DNA of 40,206 nucleotides. Origin: an uncultured Oscillospiraceae bacterium (lineage in GTDB: Bacteria; Bacillota; Clostridia; Oscillospirales; Oscillospiraceae). Location: assembly GCA_947599875.1 (NCBI GenBank), contig CANQFV010000023.1:1-40206 (forward strand), in the 5' to 3' direction. Made by a program: the position numbers and the translations under genes. Numbering within the stretch: position 1 is the stretch's first letter; every line of letters begins with the position of its first letter. This document shows, piece after piece, positions 8,364 to 16,205 of the stretch. The notes under the pieces were generated by a model. It was not told the origin of the DNA. It worked only from the letters and a program-made list of their open reading frames with translations, and made no database searches.

Positions 8364-9275
8364 TTAACCCTTCAGGGAGCCTATCATAACGCCCTGGCTG
8401 AAGTACTTCTGCACGAAGGGGTAGAGGCACAGCACGGGGGCGCTGGATACGATAACGGATACATACTTGATCTGGTTGGCCATGCGGTACTGCTCCAGGA
8501 TGGTCTCGCCGGAGCCGCCGGTGGTGTTCTCGGAGGCGATGAGGATCTCCTTCAGCACCAGCTGCAGGGGGTATTTCGTCTCCTCCTGGAGGAAGATCAT
8601 GGCGTTGAAGTAGCTGTTCCACTGGCCGATGGCGTAGTAGAGGGCCATGACCGCCAGGATCGCCTTGGAGAGGGGCAGCACCAGGGAGGTGAACACCCTG
8701 TATTCGCCGGCACCGTCGATCTTGGCCGCCTCGATGAGTCCGTCGGGGATGCTGGACTCAAAGAAGGTCTTGGTCATAAAGAGGTTCCACACGGAGAGGA
8801 CCGAGGGGAGAATGATAGCCCACATGGAGCCGACCAGCCCCAAGGAACTCATGACATTGTAGAACGGGATGAGGCCGCCGCCGAAGAACATGGGGATGAT
8901 GAAGTAGATCATCAGGAACTTCTTGCCGGGGAGAGTCTTGCGGCTCAAGGCCCAGCCGGCGGGGATGGTGACCACCAGGGACAGGATCACCGTGAGGACG
9001 GTGTAGATGATGGTGTTCAGATACCCAGTCCAGATGCTCTTCTCCTGAAGGATGCGCTTGAAGCCGTCCATCGTGATCTGCACGGGGTAGAGTACCACCT
9101 TTCCGGCCAGAACCGCGTCCGGGTCGGAGATAGCGGCGATGATGATGAAATAGAGGGGATAGAGGACAATCAGAGCCATAAGGCCAAGGAAGAGGCCGTT
9201 GATGGCGTAGAAGACCTTGTCGCCTGTGCCCAGCTTAATGGGGCCGCGTTTTTTCGTTTCTTGTTTGACTGACAT
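8364..9275 (-). CDS. Carbohydrate ABC transporter permease (MalG/YtcP type)
   Basis: A 303-residue inner-membrane subunit with six predicted transmembrane segments. The permease EAA loop is visible as EAAKIDGAGEYRVFTSLVLP, which docks the ATPase. The C-terminal QKYFSQGVMIGSLKG end is typical of YtcP/LplC-type CUT1 permeases. ATG 9275 has GGAGGAG at 6 nt; the in-frame upstream start at 9296 lies inside the preceding gene and has no RBS. It forms the channel with the permease encoded just upstream (14 nt gap). Confidence 0.93.
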   Translation of the reverse strand: MSVKQETKKRGPIKLGTGDKVFYAINGLFLGLMALIVLYPLYFIIIAAISDPDAVLAGKVVLYPVQITMDGFKRILQEKSIWTGYLNTIIYTVLTVILSLVVTIPAGWALSRKTLPGKKFLMIYFIIPMFFGGGLIPFYNVMSSLGLVGSMWAIILPSVLSVWNLFMTKTFFESSIPDGLIEAAKIDGAGEYRVFTSLVLPLSKAILAVMALYYAIGQWNSYFNAMIFLQEETKYPLQLVLKEILIASENTTGGSGETILEQYRMANQIKYVSVIVSSAPVLCLYPFVQKYFSQGVMIGSLKG

Positions 9276-9289
9276 CGTTTTCTCCTCCT

Positions 9290-10264
9290 TTACCACAGGG
9301 AATTCTCAGAGAACTTCTTGGAGGTGGTGTTGGCGATGATGAGCAGGACCACGTTGATCACGGAGTTGAACAGGCCGATGGCCGTGGCGTAGCCTTGATC
9401 CGGCACGCCGGTAAGACCCTGTTTGTAAACGTAGGTGGCGATCAGCTCGCTGACCTCCAGGTTGCCGTCGGTCTGCATCAGCAGGGCCTTCTCGTAGCCC
9501 ACGCCCATGAGGCCGCCGATGGACATGATGAGCATGACGGAGATCATCGGCATGATGGCCGGGAGATCCACATGGATCACACGCTGGAACCGGGACGCGC
9601 CGTCCAGAATGGCCGCCTCGTGCTGGCCGGGGTCAACATTGGAGAGGGCCGCTATGTAGATGATGGCGCTCCAGCCGAAGTCCTGCCAGTTGGAGGAGAG
9701 GATGTACATGGGCCGGAAGGCCGACGCCTCCAGAGAGTAGGAGACACGCTCCGCGCCAAGGCTGGCGGCGATGTTGTTCACAAGGCCGTAACGCCCGAAG
9801 AAGAGGTTCAACATACCGACCAGAACCACCAGGGAGATGAAGTGCGGCCCGTTGAAGATGGTCTGGAGGGTCTTGCTCATTCTCTTGCCCTTCATGGCGT
9901 TGAGCATCAGGGAGATGATGATGGGCAGCGGGAAGCCGATGACGAAGCCGATGATGCACAGAAGGAAGGTGTTTTTCATCAGGGGCCAGAACTGCACATC
10001 GGTGAAGAACCTGGTGAAGTTATTAAAGCCGATCCAGTTGGTGTACTTGCCCAGGATGGGGTCGCCGGGCATGAAGTCCTGGAAGGCGATGAGGACACCG
10101 TAGATGGGCAGGTAGTTAAAGAGGAAAACCGCAAGCACCGCGGGGAAGACCATCACAAGGAACGGGTGGTTCTCCCGGAGCCTCCTCCAAGTCTTGCGGG
10201 CCTTGGACGGTTCGGGCTGGACCGCCAGCGCCGCGGAGTCAGGTCCGTTCTTTACTTTTTGCAT
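9290..10264 (-). CDS. Carbohydrate ABC transporter permease (MalF/LplB type)
   Basis: A 324-residue permease with an extended cytoplasmic N-terminus and six predicted membrane segments. The EAA motif reads HEAAILDGASRFQRVIHVDL. The pattern LPIYGVLIAFQDFMPGDPIL is typical of LplB-type permeases paired with large binding lipoproteins. ATG 10264 has AAGGAG at 8 nt; a TTG at 10282 is rejected because the RBS lies inside it. It pairs with the permease at 8364-9275. Confidence 0.93.
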   Translation of the reverse strand: MQKVKNGPDSAALAVQPEPSKARKTWRRLRENHPFLVMVFPAVLAVFLFNYLPIYGVLIAFQDFMPGDPILGKYTNWIGFNNFTRFFTDVQFWPLMKNTFLLCIIGFVIGFPLPIIISLMLNAMKGKRMSKTLQTIFNGPHFISLVVLVGMLNLFFGRYGLVNNIAASLGAERVSYSLEASAFRPMYILSSNWQDFGWSAIIYIAALSNVDPGQHEAAILDGASRFQRVIHVDLPAIMPMISVMLIMSIGGLMGVGYEKALLMQTDGNLEVSELIATYVYKQGLTGVPDQGYATAIGLFNSVINVVLLIIANTTSKKFSENSLW

Positions 10265-10303
10265 GTCACGTTCTCCTTTCAATGATTATTGTACTGCGTC
10301 TGA

Positions 10304-11491
<1,188 letters not shown>

Positions 11492-11550
11492 GAACTCTTA
11501 CCTCCTGTTGGATGATTTTGCCGGTTTTTCAGAAAAATTTATTTCCTGAT

Positions 11551-11570
11551 TGTAAACATCGATTTTTACA
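11551..11570. promoter_or_regulatory. Candidate LacI-family operator
   Basis: TGTAAA and TTTACA form a perfect 6-bp inverted pair around 8 bp. It lies about 20-35 nt downstream of the predicted operon transcription start, where a bound repressor would block elongation. Assignment to the adjacent LacI-type protein is inference. Confidence 0.5.
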
Positions 11571-11593
11571 TCAATGTTACATTTTCTGCCCTT

Positions 11594-11622
11594 ATTGTAA
11601 TCTCAAATTTACTAAATGTCAA
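11594..11622 (-). promoter_or_regulatory. Sigma-A promoter of the fructan operon
   Basis: On the minus strand, -35 TTGACA (11617-11622) and -10 TACAAT (11594-11599) are separated by exactly 17 bp. The spacer and flanks are AT-rich, in contrast to the GC-rich surroundings. It gives a leader of roughly 95 nt before the ATPase gene. Confidence 0.8.
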
Positions 11623-11648
11623 CAGAAGTTTTACGGAAATATCAAAAA

Positions 11649-11717
11649 TGTAAACTTAGCCAAAAATTCATTTTAAAATTTGTGCAAATGTAACAACAAG
11701 AATTTTATAAGTTTACA
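11649..11717. promoter_or_regulatory. Distal TGTAAAC / GTTTACA half-sites
   Basis: TGTAAAC at 11649-11655 and GTTTACA at 11711-11717 repeat the half-site seen in the 11551-11570 palindrome. They lie between the two divergent promoters and could be auxiliary sites for the regulator. Some such matches are expected by chance in AT-rich DNA. Confidence 0.3.
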
Positions 11718-11728
11718 AAATGCACATC

Positions 11729-11757
11729 TTGATTTTTCCACTCCGCTATGTTATAGT
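11729..11757 (+). promoter_or_regulatory. Sigma-A promoter of the lacI-type regulator
   Basis: -35 TTGATT (11729-11734) and -10 TATAGT (11752-11757) have 17-bp spacing. Transcription would start about 35 nt before the regulator ATG. Confidence 0.75.
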
Positions 11758-11798
11758 ACATATATAAAAAGTATTTTAGATTTAAGGGGGCTGGTAGC

Positions 11799-12830
11799 AT
11801 GGCACTCAGGCGCGTAACCATGCAGGACATTGCCGATGCCTGCGGACTTTCCCGGAACACGGTGTCCAAGATCTTCAACGGCAGGGGCGCTGTCCCCGAA
11901 GCCACGCGCAGGATGGTGCTGGACAAGGCCCAGGAGCTGGGCTACCGGCAGATACCTGACGACGAGGCGGGGCGGCCGGAGCCTCGGGCGCAGAATGTGG
12001 CGCTGTTCACCCGCCACATGCCCTCGGATTACCATTTCGGCACGTTCTTTGTGCCCGCCTTCGCCGCGCAGCTCAGCAGGGCCGGCTACACCCTGATGAT
12101 GTACGAGCTGACGGAGGAGGAGTTCTCCCAGAACCGCCTGCCCGCCCACATCTCCCTGGAGCAGACGGCGGGGATCCTGGGCATCGAGCTTTTCAGCAAG
12201 TCGTATCTGGAGATGATCTGCGGCCTGGGCATCCCGGCTATCTTCGTGGACGCCTACGCCGGGGCCAACACCTCCCTGTTGAAATATGACCTGATCTCTA
12301 TGGAGAACGTGGCAAGCACCGTGGCGATGGTCAACCGGATCATCGAGTCCGGCGCCTGGCGGCTGGGGTTTGTGGGGGATATGAACCACTGCAACAGCTT
12401 CCATGAGCGGTGGATCGGCTTTAATCTGGCCATCGAGAAGGCGGGCCTCACCCTGGATCGGGATCTGAGCATCCTGGATCGGGACGGGCCGGAGTACGCA
12501 GACCCGGCGTGGCTGTTGGAGAAGCTCCGGCGGATGCCGGTGCTGCCGGACGGGCTGATGTGCGCCAACGATCACATTGCCCTGCATGTGATGACGGCCT
12601 TAAAGCAGCTGGGCGTGGCGATCCCCGGGCGGGTGATGGTGGCGGGCTTTGACGGTACGCCCCAGTCGGCGGTGGTGGAGCCGGCGCTGACCACGGCGCA
12701 GATCCCCGGCGCGGATATCGGCAGACTGGCGGCGGAGATCCTCCTTGACCGGCTGGAGAACCCGGACCGGCCCTACCGCACCACCTATGTCAATTCCACC
12801 CCCATTTTACGGGCGTCAACAACAAGATAA
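11799..12830 (+). CDS. LacI-family transcriptional regulator of the fructan locus
   Basis: A 343-residue DNA-binding repressor. Residues 4-50 are a LacI-type helix-turn-helix plus hinge (VTMQDIADACGLSRNTVSKI, then the hinge region), and the remainder is a periplasmic-binding-protein-like effector domain with the usual CANDHIAL and VAGFDGTP segments. RBS AAGGGGG lies 8 nt before the ATG. It is transcribed away from the sugar operon, with operator-like palindromes between, so it most likely controls that operon in response to a sugar or sugar phosphate. The exact inducer is unknown. Confidence 0.93.
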   Translation: MALRRVTMQDIADACGLSRNTVSKIFNGRGAVPEATRRMVLDKAQELGYRQIPDDEAGRPEPRAQNVALFTRHMPSDYHFGTFFVPAFAAQLSRAGYTLMMYELTEEEFSQNRLPAHISLEQTAGILGIELFSKSYLEMICGLGIPAIFVDAYAGANTSLLKYDLISMENVASTVAMVNRIIESGAWRLGFVGDMNHCNSFHERWIGFNLAIEKAGLTLDRDLSILDRDGPEYADPAWLLEKLRRMPVLPDGLMCANDHIALHVMTALKQLGVAIPGRVMVAGFDGTPQSAVVEPALTTAQIPGADIGRLAAEILLDRLENPDRPYRTTYVNSTPILRASTTR

Positions 12831-12843
12831 AACTGGCTGGCGA

Positions 12844-12885
12844 AAAAGGGTTTCAGGTTCTCTGACGAGAACCTGAAACCCTTTT
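12844..12885. terminator. Terminator hairpin after the regulator
   Basis: Perfect 19-bp arms (12844-12862, 12867-12885) enclose a 4-base TGAC loop and are bordered by A and T runs. It begins about 14 nt after the regulator stop. Its flanks (read on the minus strand, TTGGCAG...CGCCAGCC) match those of the 13569-13624 hairpin, so it belongs to the same module family. Confidence 0.75.
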
Positions 12886-12939
12886 CCTGCCAAGGAGATG
12901 CGTGCGGGATTTTTTCCGACGTACATGCCGCCGGAAAAA

Positions 12940-13168
12940 ATATTGGAATTGGGGGGGAGCATCGCCGGGAAGCCTGTAGGGGCCGATGACCTCATCGGCC
13001 CGGGCGGGTTGGGTGACAGAGCGGTTGCGTTAAGATAGAAACCTTTAAAATTTGCCGTAGGGGCCGCCGCCCACGGCGGCCCGTGTCGTTGATTGAGGGC
13101 GGTATAATAAACGGGGAAAGGGCAGCGTCAAGCATCACCGGGAAGCCGGTGTGACACGGGGACGGTTC
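12940..13168 (-). repeat. Composite intergenic repeat, right copy
   Basis: Reverse-complement partner of 49-289, with the same order of palindromic modules and the same flanking GGGGACGGTTC arm. The region 12831-13638 contains only repeats and hairpins; I found no credible gene in it. Confidence 0.8.
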
Positions 13169-13216
13169 TTTAGTCCCATCTCCGCTTTGCTCCGATGTGA
13201 CGAAAGAACCGTCCCC
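13158..13216. repeat. REP-like palindromic element, copy 2
   Basis: GGGGACGGTTCTTT at the left and AAAGAACCGTCCCC at the right form the conserved outer stem, with a different, imperfect inner region from copy 1. Confidence 0.7.
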
Positions 13217-13263
13217 TTTGTCCCACCTCCTCAGAAGACGGGAAGCTCCTCTGTGAAAGGCGG

Positions 13264-13313
13264 GACTTGGTACCACCGCAGCGTCAGCGGAGGTGTGACA
13301 AAAGAACCGTCCC
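13264..13313. repeat. REP-like element, degenerate copy 3
   Basis: The right arm AAAGAACCGTCCC is intact; the left arm is degraded (only GACTTGGTACCACC remains recognisable). An inner stem CACCGC / GCGGAGGTG closes on AGCGTCA. Confidence 0.5.
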
Positions 13314-13370
13314 TCTGTAACGCCGGGTCAAGACCTCCAATCAACGGAAGCTGCCCCGTCCTCCACTCCC

Positions 13371-13515
13371 CCAATTCAAATATTTTTTGCGGGGCTTTGC
13401 CTCGCAAAAAATCCCTCTCGCCGCGCAAACGTGCGCCCTTGGGCGTGCGCTGCGGCGCGGCAGCAGAAAACACCCCATCGAATTCCGCAGAATTCGATGG
13501 GGTGTTTCCGCACGT
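13371..13515 (+). repeat. Hairpin-module block, copy B
   Basis: Linkers identical or nearly so to copy A (275-407) separate three hairpins: T6-GCGGGGC / GCCTCGC-A6, a GC-rich hairpin within GCCGCGC / GCGCGGC arms, and a long stem around GAATTC-CGCA-GAATTC. The stem arms differ from copy A on both sides, keeping base pairing. Confidence 0.7.
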
Positions 13516-13568
13516 CTCCCTTGGGATTGAAAGCCTAAAGGGCTTTCAACCCAGCCTTCGTCCTCCTT

Positions 13569-13624
13569 GGCAGAAAAAGGCTGAGGGGGTTCTCTTCAGA
13601 GAACCCCCTCATGCCTTTTTCGCC
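13569..13624. terminator. Long hairpin downstream of yihY
   Basis: Arms beginning GGCAGAAAAAGGC and ending GCCTTTTTCGCC enclose GAGGGGGTTCTC, TTCA and GAGAACCCCCTC. The near-perfect 26-bp stem lies just past the yihY stop (minus strand) and could terminate in either direction. Confidence 0.65.
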
Positions 13625-13629
13625 AGCCT

Positions 13630-13649
13630 AAAAGGCCTTTAGGCCTTTT
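13630..13649 (-). terminator. Hairpin overlapping the yihY stop codon
   Basis: AAAAGGCC and GGCCTTTT close on TTTA, which contains the TAA stop. It is nearly the same sequence as the hairpin over the fructokinase stop. Confidence 0.45.
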
Positions 13650-14547
13650 CATCCAGATCCTTCGCCTCGGGGAGCTGGGGGTCGTCCGCCGGCTCAAGCT
13701 CCTTCAGGGCGGTGCGGATCCTCTCCGGCTCCTCCCGGACGAACCGGTTGATATACGCCCCCACAAGGAGGATGAAAAGGCAGTAGTACATCCACAGCAG
13801 GGCCACGATCACCGTGCCCAGGATGCCGTAGACGCCGTAGCGGTCGGAATACTCCACATACAGGGAGAAGACCCAGGAGAAGATCAGCCACGCCACGGTG
13901 GAGAACAGCGCGCCGGGCCACTGCTGCCGGAGCTTCCGCTTCCCCGCGGGCATCCACTTATAAAACACCAAAAACACGAAGAAGAGGAACAGCATCATCA
14001 CCGGATACCGGGCCACCTTCACCGTCCCCAGAATCAGCCGCTCGGCCCAGGTGCCGTCCACATGGGCGCTGATGAGATCCAGGATCTTTCCGCCGTAGAC
14101 GATCCCGCACAGGGTCAGCAGGACGGCGGCCAGGGCGATGACCATGAAGAAACAGGCCCGGAGGCGAAAGAGGATGAAATTCTCCCGCCGCACCAGATCG
14201 TGGGCCGCGTCCATGCCCCGCATCAGGGAGAGCATGGCCAGGGACGCCGTCCAGACGGAGGCCACGGCCGTGATGGACAGGGTGGCGGTGGAGGTGTCGT
14301 AGATGCTGATGACGATCCCCGACAGGACGGAGTACACGTCCTCCGGAGCCAGCCTCTGCAAAAAGCCGAGGAAAATCTCCTCCGTAAGGGGGGTGTAGGG
14401 CATCAGCGAGCAGACAAGGCCCAGGATCGGCGCAAGGGACATGAAGAGATAAAAGGCCGCGGCGGCCGCGAAGGTCCAGATCTTCCTGGCCCCGATGCCG
14501 TTAAAAAAGTCCACTGTCACGGTGACAGCCCGCCTGAGTTTTGTCAT
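13639..14547 (-). CDS. YihY/BrkB-family inner-membrane protein
   Basis: A 302-residue polytopic membrane protein of the YihY/virulence factor BrkB family, sometimes misannotated as ribonuclease BN. About six transmembrane segments alternate with amphipathic stretches; the family-typical AAAAAFYLFMSLAPIL segment is near residues 27-42 and the YGVYGILGTVIVALLWMYY segment near the end. A charged Pro/Glu-rich cytoplasmic tail follows. ATG 14547 has GGAGG upstream (11 nt). Molecular function is not established. It lies 41 nt after the dipeptidase gene on the same strand and is probably co-transcribed with it. Confidence 0.9.
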   Translation of the reverse strand: MTKLRRAVTVTVDFFNGIGARKIWTFAAAAAFYLFMSLAPILGLVCSLMPYTPLTEEIFLGFLQRLAPEDVYSVLSGIVISIYDTSTATLSITAVASVWTASLAMLSLMRGMDAAHDLVRRENFILFRLRACFFMVIALAAVLLTLCGIVYGGKILDLISAHVDGTWAERLILGTVKVARYPVMMLFLFFVFLVFYKWMPAGKRKLRQQWPGALFSTVAWLIFSWVFSLYVEYSDRYGVYGILGTVIVALLWMYYCLFILLVGAYINRFVREEPERIRTALKELEPADDPQLPEAKDLDEKA

Positions 14548-14588
14548 GGGTGAGATTTCCTCCGTTTCACCGGGGATTTCCCCGGAGC

Positions 14589-15890
14589 TTATTGGCAAAA
14601 GCGCGCCACGGCCTGGGCGAACATCTGTCCGGCAAGCATCAGCTCCCGGATCTCCACCCGCTCGTCCGGCTCGTGCATGTGAACGTCGGAGCCGGGAAAT
14701 TCCGCCCCGAAGGCCACGCCGCCCCGGATGTCGTGGACGTAGGTGCCGCCGCCCATCGCCAGGGCCTGCGCGGGCTTGCCGGTGGCGTCTTGATAGATCT
14801 CCAAAAGTCCCTGGACGAAGGGCGAGTCCGCCGGGGTGTGGTGGGGCTGGGAGAGGCCCAGGATCTCCACCCTGGCCGCGCCGTCCAGTTTGGCGGCGAA
14901 GGCGGCGGCGATCTTCTCCCCGTCGCCGCAGATGGGCACACGGCAGTCCACGTCGATGCGCAGGCCGTTTTCCTCATCATAAGTCATCACGCCGGGATTC
15001 ACGGTGAGGGCGCCGGAGATCTCATCCCGGCAGGCCGCGCCCACGGCCTCCCCCGACACGTCGCCGTGGGGGAACGCCTCACGCAGTCTGCGGAAAAGGT
15101 GGAAACCGGGGCCGTCAAGGGCGGACAGCCGCTGGATCATCCCTGTCACCGCGTTGTCCCCCTCCCAGGGCAGGCTGGCGTGGGCGGCGCGGCCCTGGAT
15201 GCTCAGGCGCGTGCCGTCGGATAGGACGGCCTCGCAGACGGAGGGCACGGCGTTCACCACCGAGCCGCCCCGCAGGGACGCCACATGTCTCCCCTCCCCC
15301 GCATAGGCCGGGGCGGTGACGCAAAAGTGGAGCCGCCCCTTCTCCGTGTTCACGACGGGGAAATTCCCGTCCGGGGTGAAGACCTGGGGCGGCATGGGGT
15401 AGTGTTCCATGTACCAGGCCAGGTCGCCGGAGCCGCACTCCTCATCGGAGCCGAGCATCAGGCGGACGCCCTTTTTCAAAAGCCCCAGCTCCCGGGCGCA
15501 GAGGATGGCCCACAGGGCGGCCACGGCGGGGCCTTTGTCGTCGATGACGCCCCGGCCGTAGATTTTTCCGTCCAGAACGCGCATGGTGTAGGGGTCGGTG
15601 ACGCTCCACGCCCCTCCGGGGGGCACCACGTCCAGGTGGGCCAGGATGCCCAGCTCCTCCTGCCCCTGGCCGGCGTGGATCACCAGCATCCGGTCACCCG
15701 CGATCTCCCCCTGAAGTCCGTGGGAACGGGCGATCTCAAGCGCCGTGTCCAACGCCCTCCTGGGGCCGGGGCCGAAGGGCGCGCCCTCCCGCGGCTCTCC
15801 CCTGACGCTGTCCACCTGAACAAGGCGGGCGATGTCGGCGAGGATCTCCTCCTCATGCCGGGCAAAAAAATCCTGGATCCTGCTGTCCAT
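14589..15890 (-). CDS. M20-family (PepV/Sapep-like) metallo-dipeptidase
   Basis: A 433-residue zinc peptidase predicted to hydrolyse dipeptides in the cytoplasm. Zinc-site and catalytic segments are visible: ILAHLDVVPPG (His, Asp), GRGVIDDKGP and GSDEECGSGD (catalytic Glu-Glu pair), with the C-terminal metal His in GSDVHMHEPDE. Size and the GRGVIDDKGP pattern match the PepV / SACOL1801-type group rather than PepT or DapE. ATG 15890 has GGAGGAGG at 6 nt; upstream ATGs lack an RBS. It is transcribed from a well-formed promoter divergently from slp1. Confidence 0.92.
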   Translation of the reverse strand: MDSRIQDFFARHEEEILADIARLVQVDSVRGEPREGAPFGPGPRRALDTALEIARSHGLQGEIAGDRMLVIHAGQGQEELGILAHLDVVPPGGAWSVTDPYTMRVLDGKIYGRGVIDDKGPAVAALWAILCARELGLLKKGVRLMLGSDEECGSGDLAWYMEHYPMPPQVFTPDGNFPVVNTEKGRLHFCVTAPAYAGEGRHVASLRGGSVVNAVPSVCEAVLSDGTRLSIQGRAAHASLPWEGDNAVTGMIQRLSALDGPGFHLFRRLREAFPHGDVSGEAVGAACRDEISGALTVNPGVMTYDEENGLRIDVDCRVPICGDGEKIAAAFAAKLDGAARVEILGLSQPHHTPADSPFVQGLLEIYQDATGKPAQALAMGGGTYVHDIRGGVAFGAEFPGSDVHMHEPDERVEIRELMLAGQMFAQAVARFCQ

Positions 15891-15941
15891 AATTTCCTCC
15901 TCCAAAACCGGATTTTTATCCGGGAAACACCGTTTTGCCCT

Positions 15942-15970
15942 ATTGTACCACCAAGGAGGCGACTTTTCAA
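15942..15970 (-). promoter_or_regulatory. Sigma-A promoter of the dipeptidase-yihY operon
   Basis: Minus-strand -35 TTGAAA (15965-15970) and -10 TACAAT (15942-15947) with 17-bp spacing. A CCGGAT / ATCCGG hairpin (15908-15923) lies in the leader. Confidence 0.75.
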
Positions 15971-15996
15971 CCACTTCCATAAAATGTACATGTCAC

Positions 15997-16010
15997 GCGC
16001 AAGACACACG
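15997..16010 (-). repeat. Isolated copy of the recombinase-flanking 9-mer
   Basis: GCGCAAGACACACG contains CAAGACACA (16000-16008), the 9-mer found in tandem on both sides of the recombinase gene (19026-19045, 20365-20384). It lies about 100 bp outside the left 95-bp inverted repeat, upstream of slp1. I did not find one upstream of slp2. Confidence 0.45.
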
Positions 16011-16110
16011 CCTTTTTTCCAGTTGTCCTGTTTCGTACCTGAAACGCCCCTTTTGGTCGAAATTCCGGTATTTTTTCTCCGGAAAAGTGGCTGGCATGTG
16101 TTTCCAGTTG

Positions 16111-16205
16111 TTATTAAGGAGGAAACACTACATGAAGACTCTCAAGAAGACCCTGTGCTTGGTCTTGGCGGTAGTCATGGCGGTTGGCGTTCTCGTCTTG
16201 CCCGC
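16111..16205 (+). repeat. 95-bp perfect inverted repeat, left copy (RBS plus signal peptide of slp1)
   Basis: Base-for-base identical to the reverse complement of 23568-23662. It covers the RBS AAGGAGG, the ATG and about 24 codons of signal peptide, then identity stops abruptly. Within it AAGACC (16147-16152) and GGTCTT (16161-16166) form inverted arms around an 8-bp spacer, a layout typical of tyrosine-recombinase crossover sites. Confidence 0.95.

Noticed and set aside
12831-13638. A CRISPR array in the repeat-rich intergenic region
   Set aside because: The repeats are palindromic modules of different kinds without regular spacing or unique spacers, and no cas genes are present.
13639-14547. 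Ribonuclease BN annotation for the YihY protein
   Set aside because: It is a polytopic membrane protein with no metallo-beta-lactamase motifs; the RNase BN name for this family is a known historical misassignment.
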